Assembly: GCA_002499445.1 (NCBI GenBank)
Contig: DALS01000039.1
Span: 1 to 16,609, forward strand
Origin: Methanosarcina sp. UBA293
GTDB taxonomy: Archaea; Halobacteriota; Methanosarcinia; Methanosarcinales; Methanosarcinaceae
Reading direction: 5' to 3'
DNA: 16,609 bases
A program made the position numbers and the translations under genes. The notes below the pieces were generated by a model. That model saw nothing but the letters and a program-made list of their open reading frames with translations. It was not told the DNA's origin and did not search any database. Shown here one piece after another: positions 7,937 through 15,498 of this stretch (the first letter of the stretch is position 1; every line of letters begins with the position of its first letter).

Positions 7937-9424
7937 GTGAAAATTATGCTTATCGGAGACTGTCACAACAAACGGGGATTCGGCGCCATATTTTCCATTG
8001 CCATATTTTCCATTATATTATTTCTTTTTTCGTCAGGTATTGGAAGTGCAGAGATTATTTACGTAGAACCAGGGAATTCGATCCAGGATGCAGTAAATAA
8101 TTCTACGTCCGGAGATATCGTAATCGTTAAAGCCGGAGAATATCAAGAGAATATTGTTGTAAATATATCAGAATTAACAATAAGTTCAGAGTTTGAGGAT
8201 TCTGAGGAGGTGCTTGTAAGAGCAGGAGGTAAAAATTCCAGCGTATTTAAGATTAAAGCCGATAACGTAACTATAAGCGGTTTCAATATAATCGGGTTAG
8301 GGGAAACTTCCAGCGCTCTTGAGGCTTCAGATTTCTTAAATTCCTCTAGTAAGGGCAGTAATTTTAGTAATTCCAGCAATTCAAGTAACTCCAGTGACTC
8401 CAGTGACTCCAGTGACTCCAGCAATCCCAGTAATTCAAAGGTGGGACAGGCTTCAAATTCAAGACCAGATATGCCCACTTCCCAATGGAATGGGATAAGC
8501 TGTCCTTCAGCAGGGATTTGCCTTGAACAGGTTAACAACTGCACAATTGAGAAGAACAAGTTTTTCGAAAACAAGTATGGGGTTTACCTGCAAAATACCA
8601 GAAACAGCACCCTCTTAAATAATACATTTTTCCGCAATGGCATCTGGCTTGATGAAGGGTGCGGCGAGAACTTACTGATAAATAATACTATTGAAGAGAG
8701 TAACCTCGTGCTTGGGGCTCACTGCTGGGATAATATAATGTTCCAGAACAGGCTCTCAAACGGCGAAGGGATAAGTATTGCCTGCTGCGGTGGAAACAAT
8801 CTCGTTTCGAGGAACGAAATCCTGAACTGCAGCACAGGCATCGACATTTATGATGTTCAGGCAAAGACCGTCCTACGTGACAACCAGATTACAGACTGCA
8901 AGAACGGGATTTATCTAACCTTAGTCTTCGATTCCAAAGTTTATAATAACACAATTTCAAAAGGTAATACAGGCATTTTTCTGAGGGAAGACTGCCATGA
9001 AAACGAACTGTCCAACAATACAATAATAGCGAGTAATGAATCCGGGATTTACCTACTAGACTACAGTGCAGGTAACCGTATCTATAATAATTACTTCAAT
9101 AATAGCTTAAATGTGAAGGCAGAAAATACTGACGGAAATATCTGGAACATTACACAGTCACAAGGGACGAATATTGCAGGAGGGAAAAACCTTGGAGGGA
9201 ACTACTGGGCGAATCCAGAAGGAACTGGCTTTTCTCAGATCACGAGTGATTCAGATTCAGATGGGATCTGCGACTTCCCTTTCAACGTCAATGGAAGTGA
9301 CTTCGACTATCTTCCACTTGCCAAACCTCCTTGTATAGCCAAAGTAGATCTTACGGCAACAGCAGGGATGTCTGAAATAAAAAATAACTCTTACTTTTCA
9401 CTGGAATTGACAGAAACCCTTTAA
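7937..9424 (+). CDS. Secreted NosD-type beta-helix surface protein with Ser/Asn-rich linker
   Basis: The gene starts at GTG with GGTGAT 6 bases upstream and encodes 495 residues. A signal peptide (hydrophobic GAIFSIAIFSIILFLF, cleavage near GSA) precedes a beta-helix that opens with NSIQDAVNNSTSGDIVIVKAGEY, the same motif as in the 4590 protein. Residues 135-167 are a Ser/Asn/Asp-rich linker (NSS and DSS steps) encoded partly by 9-bp repeats. The helix then resumes to about residue 440, where DSDSDGICD resembles a Ca-binding loop, followed by FPFNVNGSDFDYLPL. Cysteines are unusually frequent for this family, including an ACCGG motif and CPSAGIC, so disulfides are likely if it is exported. It ends about 30 residues after the NosD motif without an obvious anchor and may be C-terminally shortened. 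Unlike its neighbour it has no thioredoxin domain. Ligand and role are unknown. Confidence 0.8.
   Translation: MKIMLIGDCHNKRGFGAIFSIAIFSIILFLFSSGIGSAEIIYVEPGNSIQDAVNNSTSGDIVIVKAGEYQENIVVNISELTISSEFEDSEEVLVRAGGKNSSVFKIKADNVTISGFNIIGLGETSSALEASDFLNSSSKGSNFSNSSNSSNSSDSSDSSDSSNPSNSKVGQASNSRPDMPTSQWNGISCPSAGICLEQVNNCTIEKNKFFENKYGVYLQNTRNSTLLNNTFFRNGIWLDEGCGENLLINNTIEESNLVLGAHCWDNIMFQNRLSNGEGISIACCGGNNLVSRNEILNCSTGIDIYDVQAKTVLRDNQITDCKNGIYLTLVFDSKVYNNTISKGNTGIFLREDCHENELSNNTIIASNESGIYLLDYSAGNRIYNNYFNNSLNVKAENTDGNIWNITQSQGTNIAGGKNLGGNYWANPEGTGFSQITSDSDSDGICDFPFNVNGSDFDYLPLAKPPCIAKVDLTATAGMSEIKNNSYFSLELTETL
8388..8414 (+). repeat. 9-bp tandem repeat ACTCCAGTG x3 inside the linker
   Basis: Three perfect copies of ACTCCAGTG, plus a partial fourth, encode DSS/NSS steps of the Ser-rich linker. 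Being a multiple of three, copy-number change by slippage would alter linker length without shifting frame. Confidence 0.7.
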
Positions 9425-9548
9425 CTTTAGGACCTTATTTTTCAGACAATCAACCCTGCATTCAAGTAAACCGCAAGCTTGAAAGATCTACCTTTTGTTT
9501 ATCCTTTTTGTATTCTTTCATTTTTTATTCATAAATCTTCCATAAATC

Positions 9549-9556
9549 TTTATATG
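9549..9556 (+). promoter_or_regulatory. TATA-like box of the beta-propeller gene
   Basis: The stretch TTTATATG stands about 65 bases before the ATG at 9619, in an AT-rich 194-base gap. Transcription would start near 9575-9580. The leader has no clear SD before the ATG, so initiation may be weak or SD-independent. Confidence 0.35.
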
Positions 9557-9618
9557 TGCATTTGCTCCCAAACTTTACAAAAAATTCATGAAGTAGAAAC
9601 ACCTAAATAATAATTACT

Positions 9619-11040
9619 ATGAGACAGTCATCGGGAATATGGTTATTTATGGCACTGAGTCTGCTCTTCTGCTTGTTTGCAGATATTGGGGCTGCAGACT
9701 CTGGTACTCAGGACAATGGGGACGTTAACCTTTCAGAACTCAGGGCTTTCAACCTGCTCTGCAAATGTGAAACTGGATGTATAGTTAATGCAGTCGCTCT
9801 TTCTTCCAGTGGGGATTATCTTGCACTCGGGAGCTTTGATCATAATGTTTCTCTTTTTAATTCCAAGGGGAAGAGACTCTGGAATTATACTACAGGAGAT
9901 GTTGTTTACACAGTATCGATTTCTTCCGATGGGACGAGCATCGCTGCAGGGAGCAATGATAAAAAAGTATACTTTTTTAACCGGGAAGGAAATCTGCTCT
10001 GGAATTACAAAACCAAAGGCAGCCTGAATAGTGTAGTGGTCTCTTCTGATGGTTCGCATGTAGCAGCAGGCAGTGAGGACGGCAAGATTTATTTCTTTAA
10101 TAGAGAAGGCAAGCTTCTATGGAGTTTTGACTCCGGAGATGCCATCCGTAGTATAGCAATCTCCAGAGATGGGGCTTATGTTACTGCCGGAAGTTCCAAT
10201 AAATGCATTTACCTCTTTGACAGCAAAGGGAGTAAAAAATGGGAAAAAAGAACAGGCAGTATAATCAATAGTGTGTGTATGACTCCAAATGCCAGTTATG
10301 TGGCTGCTGGGGGGTCAAATTACAACGTCTATTTTCTGAACCACAAAGGGGAATTTTCCTGGATCCGTAACCCTGCTTATTGGATCAGTAGCGTTTCGTT
10401 AACAAATAACGGCTCATATCTGGCAGCAGGAAGCTTTGATGATAAAATTTATCTATTTAACAGCACAGGCACAAAACTCTGGGATTACAAAGCAAAAGAC
10501 GATGTTTACAGTATTGCAATTTCGCCTGATGCATCGTTTATTGCAGCTGGAAGCTGGGATGACACACTTTACGTCCTCGATATGGAAGGAAATGAGTTCT
10601 GGAATTACAGTTGTGGAGGAAATGTTAACAGCGTATCTGTTTCTCGCGACAGCTCAGCCCTTGTTGCAGGGAGCGATGACGGAGCAGCATATCTATTTGA
10701 GCGGAACTCCACGATTTTTGCACAGCTCTTTGGAGATGAGCGATTCCCTTCCAGAGACACGACAACGACAGGTGGGATTGAAAATTTAGTTGATGTCGCT
10801 TCGGCTTCCTCAGGTAAGGTGTCGGGTGATATGAAAGGTAATGTCGATTCTGCTATAGAGAGCTCAGGCTTTGCAAAAAGTCTTCCAAAGCTTCCAGAAT
10901 TACTTAATTTCTTTAAATCTCCTATAGTTCTTTTGCTCGCAGTTTTAATAGCAACACTCTACCTGAAAAACAAAACTTTTAACAAAAAAACCAGATATGA
11001 GGACTTTGACGACTTTGAAAACCTTGATGATAATAGATAA
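9619..11040 (+). CDS. Exported, membrane-anchored eight-repeat beta-propeller (WD40/PQQ-like)
   Basis: This 473-residue protein begins with a signal peptide (hydrophobic IWLFMALSLLFCLF, cleavage near GAA at 24-26). Eight repeats of about 40 residues follow from residue 56 to about 375. Each has the pattern VxSVxxSxDGxxxAAGSxDxxxYLFNxxGxxLW, which combines WD40-like and PQQ-like blade features, so a single eight-bladed propeller is expected. A Ser/Gly-rich spacer leads to one transmembrane helix at about 433-449 (SPIVLLLAVLIATLYL). A short basic stretch and an acidic cytoplasmic tail (EDFDDFENLDDNR) close the protein. Three cysteines (C48, C50, C54) sit just before the first blade. The topology is propeller outside, tail inside. 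It could be a scaffold or sensor at the cell surface. No catalytic motif was recognised. Confidence 0.85.
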   Translation: MRQSSGIWLFMALSLLFCLFADIGAADSGTQDNGDVNLSELRAFNLLCKCETGCIVNAVALSSSGDYLALGSFDHNVSLFNSKGKRLWNYTTGDVVYTVSISSDGTSIAAGSNDKKVYFFNREGNLLWNYKTKGSLNSVVVSSDGSHVAAGSEDGKIYFFNREGKLLWSFDSGDAIRSIAISRDGAYVTAGSSNKCIYLFDSKGSKKWEKRTGSIINSVCMTPNASYVAAGGSNYNVYFLNHKGEFSWIRNPAYWISSVSLTNNGSYLAAGSFDDKIYLFNSTGTKLWDYKAKDDVYSIAISPDASFIAAGSWDDTLYVLDMEGNEFWNYSCGGNVNSVSVSRDSSALVAGSDDGAAYLFERNSTIFAQLFGDERFPSRDTTTTGGIENLVDVASASSGKVSGDMKGNVDSAIESSGFAKSLPKLPELLNFFKSPIVLLLAVLIATLYLKNKTFNKKTRYEDFDDFENLDDNR

Positions 11041-11203
11041 TATCTGACAATCAATAAGAAAAATCAGAAACCTGAAAATTCAGTTCTGGAGGCTTAATCT
11101 TCCAGTTCTGTAATTTCAACTCTGTAAGTCTCCAAGTATCTGAATCTCTTAGATTTGAATCTCTGAAAACTCAATCTCCAAATATTTGGATCTTAAAAAA
11201 CTT
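11041..11203. terminator. Convergent intergenic region with terminator candidate
   Basis: The propeller gene and the minus-strand radical SAM gene converge here. CCAAATATTTGG (11178-11189) is a perfect palindrome. Reading on the minus strand from the radical SAM stop, a T run (11194-11200) comes first and then the palindrome, so this is not a classical hairpin-T order. The T run alone may suffice in archaea. Short AATCTC-type degenerate repeats fill 11140-11180. Confidence 0.3.
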
Positions 11204-11851
11204 TTAGACTTCTTTACTTGCAGCTTCAGATAAAGCCCTGATGTGGAAGTCTGAGTCAAGATCATCTGCAAGCTTTTTACATTTTTCCAGGTTTATTTCT
11301 GGCACATTGACTACCGTAACTCTTGTACTGATCCCTGCCTTTCTTGCTTGCCTTATAAAATCGAGTACTGCACCATAAGCATTTTTGTGAACTGGCCTGC
11401 AGAGTTTGTTATATTTTTCTTCAGATTCAGCGTTCAGGCTTATGGAGATCGAGTCTATTCCTGCGGATTTCAGTTCCGAAATTATATCTCTTCCAGGATT
11501 AATCAGGGTGGCCTGTCCATTGGTATCAAGCCTAACTCGTATATTCTGGCTTTTTAGCCAGCTGGTTACTGCAAGTACCACGTCTAACCTGATGGTGGGC
11601 TCTCCAAGACCTGTAAACACAATTTCTCTGTATTTTGAAAGGTCCAGTCCTTCCAAAGCTCCAATTAACTCCTCAGTTGTCGGTTCCTTTGAAAGCCTCA
11701 GATTATATCCGTAAACCCCGTCTGCAAAATTGCGGATGCAAAAGACGCAATCTGCACTGCAGCGGTTGGTAAGGTTAATGTACAAATTTTTGTGGGCTTC
11801 ATAGTAAATTGTGTCCATGCGATCAAAATTTCTTACATTCCTTATAACCAT
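11204..11851 (-). CDS. Radical SAM protein, TatD-associated type
   Basis: The 215-residue minus-strand protein carries the radical SAM cluster motif C-x3-C-x2-C as CSADCVFC, preceded by LYINLTNR. FTGLGEPTIRLD fits the GGE-type SAM-binding strand, and RLDTNGQATL follows. SISLNAESEEKYNKLCRP completes the recognisable core of the TatD-linked radical SAM family, to which the length also fits. These proteins are predicted to use a 4Fe-4S cluster and SAM, but their substrate is not established. No tatD gene is in the window. The ATG at 11851 gives an N-terminus a little longer than usual, and an internal ATG (MDTIYYEAHKN, twelfth codon) is also possible. AAGGAA about 13 bases upstream comes from the adjacent tandem repeats. 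Confidence 0.85.
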   Translation of the reverse strand: MVIRNVRNFDRMDTIYYEAHKNLYINLTNRCSADCVFCIRNFADGVYGYNLRLSKEPTTEELIGALEGLDLSKYREIVFTGLGEPTIRLDVVLAVTSWLKSQNIRVRLDTNGQATLINPGRDIISELKSAGIDSISISLNAESEEKYNKLCRPVHKNAYGAVLDFIRQARKAGISTRVTVVNVPEINLEKCKKLADDLDSDFHIRALSEAASKEV

Positions 11852-11860
11852 GATGTATTA

Positions 11861-11922
11861 TATTCCTTATTAACTTGACATATTATTCCTTATTAACTTG
11901 ATATTCCTTATTAACCTGACAT
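11861..11922. repeat. Three tandem ~20-bp repeats upstream of the radical SAM gene
   Basis: TATTCCTTATTAACTTGACA (11861-11880) is followed by two close copies (11881-11901, with a TAT insertion, and 11902-11922, with one T-to-C change). A loose partial copy (GCTTGACATCT) lies at 11942. They end 10 bases upstream of the gene's ATG, in its 5' leader or promoter, and supply its only SD-like AAGGAA. Confidence 0.7.
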
Positions 11923-12220
11923 CTGACAATTATTTCATATAGCTTGACATCTCAACTCATTTTTTACCCTGGAAAAGTGAAAATATTCTTATATGTGAGA
12001 AGTTCTTATTACTTTACTTCTGCTTTTCGCCTATTACTTGCGTTTTCAAGCAGAAAGTTTATAGGTGATCATGTACTTCTAAGGTTCGATCTGCAGCATT
12101 TAGCTAGCAGTAACTATCTTTCAACTCATTTACTCTCTGCATTGAAGTATCTAAGGCTTTAATTTAAGAATCTGGATCTCAATGTTGACAGATGTGTATT
12201 AAAAACCTATGATTGATGAA
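11923..12220. other. Divergent intergenic region between radical SAM and L7Ae genes
   Basis: No gene is supported. TATA-like stretches for the plus strand occur at about 11988-11996 (TCTTATATG) and 12158-12168 (CTTTAATTTAAG). The second would start transcription near 12190 and give a leader of about 70 bases that includes the hairpin at 12221-12241. An open frame at 11944-12162 has no ribosome binding site and unconvincing composition. Confidence 0.4.
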
Positions 12221-12250
12221 AAATTGCGGTACTCGCAATTTCGAAGGAGA
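12206..12250 (+). promoter_or_regulatory. Hairpin with GA/GA flanks in the L7Ae leader, candidate kink-turn
   Basis: AAATTGCG (12221-12228) and CGCAATTT (12234-12241) form a perfect 8-bp stem with a 5-base loop. Just outside it lie GA on the 5' side (12218-12219) and GA on the 3' side (12243-12244), separated from the stem by one A/C apposition. Tandem sheared G-A pairs in this arrangement are the core of a kink-turn, the RNA motif bound by L7Ae. CCT (12206-12208) could pair with AGG (12245-12247), which is the ribosome binding site. Weak point: the outer stem is short and the bulge would be longer than the standard three bases. Confidence 0.35.
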
Positions 12251-12257
12251 ATATTAA

Positions 12258-12620
12258 ATGGCACAATTAGCTAAATTCGACGTTCCAGAAGAACTTACAA
12301 ACAAAGCACTTGAAGCTCTGGAGCTTGCCAGAGACACTGGAAAGATTAAAAAAGGCACCAACGAAGCCACAAAAGCAATCGAGAGAGGAAATGCAAAGCT
12401 CGTTCTCATCGCAGAAGACATCGAGCCTGTGGAGATTGTTGCTCACATTGCTCCCCTTTCCGAGGAAAAGAAAGCACCTTACATCTTCATCAAAAACCAG
12501 AAGGAACTCGGTGCAGCCAGTGGACTTGGTGTGTCCTGCGCAACTGTCGCAATCGTAGATTCAGGAAAAGCAGCTGAAATGATTCAAGACATTGCCCAGA
12601 AGCTTGAAGCTCTTAAATAA
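12258..12620 (+). CDS. rpl7ae: Large ribosomal subunit protein L7Ae (eL8), kink-turn binding
   Basis: The 120-residue protein is a full-length L7Ae: MAQLAKFDVPEEL at the start, the RNA-binding stretch GTNEATKAIERGNAKLV, then LIAEDIEPVEIVAHIAPL and KKELG-type loop residues, ending in AIVDSG. In archaea it binds kink-turns in 23S rRNA, in C/D and H/ACA guide RNAs, and in RNase P. GAAGGAGA lies 8 bases before the ATG. It opens a tight plus-strand cluster (24 bases to the next ATG), so it is probably the first gene of a translation operon. Confidence 0.97.
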   Translation: MAQLAKFDVPEELTNKALEALELARDTGKIKKGTNEATKAIERGNAKLVLIAEDIEPVEIVAHIAPLSEEKKAPYIFIKNQKELGAASGLGVSCATVAIVDSGKAAEMIQDIAQKLEALK

Positions 12621-12644
12621 TCCAGATAACACGAGGTGCTAATT

Positions 12645-12866
12645 ATGGCTGATGAAAGCACAACCGGCGGCTTTGCTGCTGAGGTTATTGATGTTATCGG
12701 GAATACAGGTATGCATGGTGAAGCCAGCCAGATCCAGTGCAGGGTTCTGGAAGGCAGGGATAAAGGTCGTGTAATTACAAGAAACTGTGTAGGACCTGTC
12801 CGCATCGGTGACGTCCTGATGCTTCTTGAGACCTCAAGAGAAGCAAAGAAACTGACCACCAGATAA
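12645..12866 (+). CDS. rps28e: Small ribosomal subunit protein S28e
   Basis: The 73-residue protein contains the family hallmark TRNCVGPVRIGDVLMLLE and ends with SREAKKLTTR. GAGGTG at 12633-12638, 6 bases before ATG 12645, fixes the start. The GTG at 12636 is part of that ribosome binding site and would add three residues not typical of the family. It sits 24 bases after L7Ae and 16 bases before L24e, in the order found in many archaea. Confidence 0.96.
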   Translation: MADESTTGGFAAEVIDVIGNTGMHGEASQIQCRVLEGRDKGRVITRNCVGPVRIGDVLMLLETSREAKKLTTR

Positions 12867-12882
12867 GAAAGCGGTGAAATGG

Positions 12883-13071
12883 ATGGAACAGAGGAAATGC
12901 TATTTTTGCGGAAAAATGCTGGAGCCCGGAACCGGTAAGCTCTACGTCAAGAAAGATGGTTCTACCTATTTCATGCACTCTTCTAAGTGCATGAGCAACT
13001 TCAACCTGGGTAGGCTTCCAAGGCGTACTGAGTGGACCGAGAAAGGCAGAATCCAGTTGAAGAAAGCATAA
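12883..13071 (+). CDS. rpl24e: Large ribosomal subunit protein L24e, zinc-binding
   Basis: The 62-residue protein has the L24e zinc site as C6-x2-C9 and H32-x3-C36, a histidine in place of the third cysteine seen in some archaea. The conserved EPGTG, KKDGSTYF and WTEKGR stretches are present. GCGGTGA at 12871-12877 places the start at ATG 12883. The GTG at 12874 is inside the ribosome binding site. It is part of the L7Ae-S28e-L24e cluster. Confidence 0.95.
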   Translation: MEQRKCYFCGKMLEPGTGKLYVKKDGSTYFMHSSKCMSNFNLGRLPRRTEWTEKGRIQLKKA

Positions 13072-13117
13072 AGAATAGATTTGTTAATTTATTTGTTCGC
13101 ATTGTTAAGGTGTGCAC

Positions 13118-13567
13118 ATGGAACAGACATATGTAATGGTAAAGCCTGACGGAGTCCAGCGCGGGCTGGTTGGAGAGATAATTTCCAGAATCGAGGAGCG
13201 AGGTCTGAAGCTCGTTGCCCTCAGGATGAATGTTATCAGCGAAGCTACTGCAAAAGAACACTACGGTGAACATGCAGCCAAGCCTTTCTTCCCCGGCCTT
13301 GTTGAATTCATCACTTCCGGCCCTTCAGTCTCAATGGTAGTTGCAGGAAAAGATGCAATCCGGGTCATGAGGGCTATAAACGGGGCTACAAACCCTGTGG
13401 ATGCAGCTCCCGGAACAATCCGCGGGGATTTTGCTCTGGATGTAGGCAGAAATGTAGTTCATGCATCCGACTCCCCAGACGCTGCAGCAAGGGAAATCGC
13501 AATTCATTTTAAGGACTCCGAAATCGGGAAATATTCCAGGATCGATGAGGTCTGTCTGTACGAATAA
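13118..13567 (+). CDS. ndk: Nucleoside diphosphate kinase
   Basis: This 149-residue enzyme transfers the gamma phosphate between nucleoside tri- and diphosphates through a phosphohistidine. The catalytic residue is H115 in RNVVHASDSPDAA. The N-terminal MEQTYVMVKPDGVQRG, the internal GPSVSMVV and the GATNPVDAAPGTIRGD nucleotide-binding segment are all present. AAGGTG at 13107-13112 fixes ATG 13118 rather than GTG 13112. It follows L24e by 46 bases and is probably cotranscribed, an arrangement conserved in many euryarchaea. Confidence 0.97.
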   Translation: MEQTYVMVKPDGVQRGLVGEIISRIEERGLKLVALRMNVISEATAKEHYGEHAAKPFFPGLVEFITSGPSVSMVVAGKDAIRVMRAINGATNPVDAAPGTIRGDFALDVGRNVVHASDSPDAAAREIAIHFKDSEIGKYSRIDEVCLYE

Positions 13568-13722
13568 AGCAGGTACACCAAAGCCATTTCGTGTTCCTGA
13601 GGCTCAGGGCACGATTCCAGGCTTTTGTTTATCCGATACCTGCAACATGGGTCCCATAAGGGAAACCCGGACCCTTCTGGACCTGCAGCGAATAAGACGC
13701 GGGAATGAGAGAGGTTTTGCAT
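13568..13722 (+). promoter_or_regulatory. Structured, GC-richer gap between ndk and the aIF5B gene
   Basis: Unlike the AT-rich gaps elsewhere, this one is rich in G and C and in inverted repeats. Bases 13589-13614 fold into an 11-bp stem with one bulged T around a GGC loop (CCTGA paired with TCAGG, GTG paired with CAC). GGGTCC near 13650 can pair with GGACCC near 13671, and GCAGGT (13569) can pair with ACCTGC at 13638 or 13681. It may be an mRNA leader, processing site or small RNA. No coding potential is supported. GAGAGGT at 13709-13715 is the ribosome binding site of the next gene. Confidence 0.45.
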
Positions 13723-15498
13723 ATGGCCGACAAGAAAAATTTAAGAACTCCTATAGTCTGCGTGATGGGGCACGTCGACCACGGAAAAACGTCTCTGCTG
13801 GACAAGATCAGGGGTACTGCAATTGTCAGCGGAGAAGCCGGAGCCATCACCCAGCATATCGGGGCAACTGAAGTCCCAATAGATGTGATTATCAACAAGC
13901 TTGGAGATCCAAGGCTTCGGGATAGATTCATAGTACCAGGTTTGCTCTTTATTGATACGCCTGGACACCATGCCTTTACAACCTTAAGAAGCAGGGGAGG
14001 AGCCCTTGCCGACCTTGCAATTGTTGTAGTAGATATAAACGAAGGATTCAAGCCCCAAACCTATGAAAGCTTACAGATCTTAAAGCGGTTTAAAACTCCT
14101 TTTGTTGTTGTTGCTAATAAAATTGACAGGATTGGCGGCTGGGTTTCACAAAAAGACCTGCCTTTTGCAGCCACTTTTAAAAAACAGTCCGAGGACGTCC
14201 AGGCCAGACTTGAGATGAAGCTCTACGAGGTAATAGGTGAATTATACAACCAGGGCTTTGCAGCAGAACGGTACGACAGGGTTACAAATTTCCAGAATAC
14301 CCTTGGCGTAGTGCCTGTAAGTGCTATGACAGGCGAAGGAATTCCTGATGTCCTGATGGTACTCCTTGGCCTAGCTCAGAAATTCCTTGAAGCAAACCTG
14401 CAGTATAGCGCCAAAAGCCCCGGAGTAGGCACTGTACTTGAGATCAAGGAAGAAAAAGGCCTTGGTGCAACTCTTGACATTATTCTCTATGACGGTACTT
14501 TAAAGAAAGGCGATACTGTTGTTATAGGAAGCCTGGGAGAACCAATCCAGACAAAGGTACGGGCTCTCTTAAAGCCAAGAGAACTCACTGAAATCAAGTA
14601 CGAGAGCAAGTTCAAGCAAGTGAATAAGGTCACTGCTGCGGCCGGTGTAAAAATTTCGGCTCCTGGTCTCGAAGGTGCTCTTGCAGGTGCTCCTATTAGG
14701 GTTGCTACCGAAGAAACTCTTGACGAGGTTGTAGCTCAGGTAAAATCCGAGATTGATGAGGTCAGGATTGATACAGATTCTATTGGGATCATGATCAAAG
14801 CCGATACCATCGGCTCCCTTGAAGCCCTTATCCATGAGTTCCAGAAAGAAGAAGTTTCTATCAGGAAAGCTGAAGTGGGGGATATCTCACACCGGGATGT
14901 AGTTGAGGCTTCAACGGTTGAGGACCCGCTTTATTCGGTGATTATCGGATTCAATGTCAAAGTTCACCCTGACGCCAGAGATACCTTGCAGGAAAGTACT
15001 GTAAAAGTATTCACAAACAATGTGATTTATCGCCTGGTTGAAGATTACCAGCAGTATGTAAAAGAGCAGCAGGAACTGGCTGAAAAGAAGATTTTTGAAA
15101 CGATAATTCGTCCCGGAAAGTTCAAAATTCTTCCTGGCTGCGTATTCCGCCAGAGTAAACCTGCAGTTGTCGGGGTAAGAGTACTTGGTGGAGTCGTACG
15201 GACAAACGCAGACGTCATGCTTGAAAACGGAAACGTTGTAGGCAAGATCAAGGGTCTGCAGTCCGAAGGAGAAAATATCCCTTCTGCAAGAGTAGGCAAA
15301 GAAGTTGCAATGGCAATTGACGGCGCAACTGTAGGCAGACAGATCAAAGAAGAGGACGTGCTCTATATTAATGTGCCTGAGAGGCATGCCAAAGTTCTTG
15401 AGCATGAGATCTACGATTCCCTCTCAACTGATGAAAAGGAAACTCTTGACATTATCCTTTCCCTGAAAAGAAAAGACAATCCTTTCTGGGCAAAATAA
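13723..15498 (+). CDS. infB: Translation initiation factor aIF5B (archaeal IF2 homolog)
   Basis: This 591-residue GTPase promotes ribosomal subunit joining and initiator tRNA handling. G1 is G16-H-V-D-H-G-K-T23. THIGAT-type switch I, DTPGHHAF for G3, NKIDR for G4 and a G5 around SAMTGEG follow, then beta-barrel domain II (GVGTVLEIKEEKGLGATLD), domain III, and the archaeal C-terminal domain ending ILSLKRKDNPFWAK. It lacks the long N-terminal extension of bacterial and eukaryotic forms, as expected. ATG 13723 (MADKKNLRTP) is preferred because GAGAGGT stands 8 bases before it. ATG 13705 would add MREVLH and has no better signal. Confidence 0.97.
   Translation: MADKKNLRTPIVCVMGHVDHGKTSLLDKIRGTAIVSGEAGAITQHIGATEVPIDVIINKLGDPRLRDRFIVPGLLFIDTPGHHAFTTLRSRGGALADLAIVVVDINEGFKPQTYESLQILKRFKTPFVVVANKIDRIGGWVSQKDLPFAATFKKQSEDVQARLEMKLYEVIGELYNQGFAAERYDRVTNFQNTLGVVPVSAMTGEGIPDVLMVLLGLAQKFLEANLQYSAKSPGVGTVLEIKEEKGLGATLDIILYDGTLKKGDTVVIGSLGEPIQTKVRALLKPRELTEIKYESKFKQVNKVTAAAGVKISAPGLEGALAGAPIRVATEETLDEVVAQVKSEIDEVRIDTDSIGIMIKADTIGSLEALIHEFQKEEVSIRKAEVGDISHRDVVEASTVEDPLYSVIIGFNVKVHPDARDTLQESTVKVFTNNVIYRLVEDYQQYVKEQQELAEKKIFETIIRPGKFKILPGCVFRQSKPAVVGVRVLGGVVRTNADVMLENGNVVGKIKGLQSEGENIPSARVGKEVAMAIDGATVGRQIKEEDVLYINVPERHAKVLEHEIYDSLSTDEKETLDIILSLKRKDNPFWAK

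Noticed and set aside
8143..8574. 143-codon minus-strand frame rich in LLELLESLES
   Set aside because: It is the antisense image of the Ser-rich linker repeats in the beta-helix gene. Its Leu/Glu pattern is a by-product of the 9-bp repeats.
11944..12162. 72-codon frame between the radical SAM and L7Ae genes
   Set aside because: There is no ribosome binding site or recognisable features, and it occupies the divergent promoter region.
13461..13871. 136-codon frame bridging ndk, the gap and the aIF5B gene
   Set aside because: It overlaps the strongly conserved ends of both genes in another frame, and its composition is unlike a real protein.
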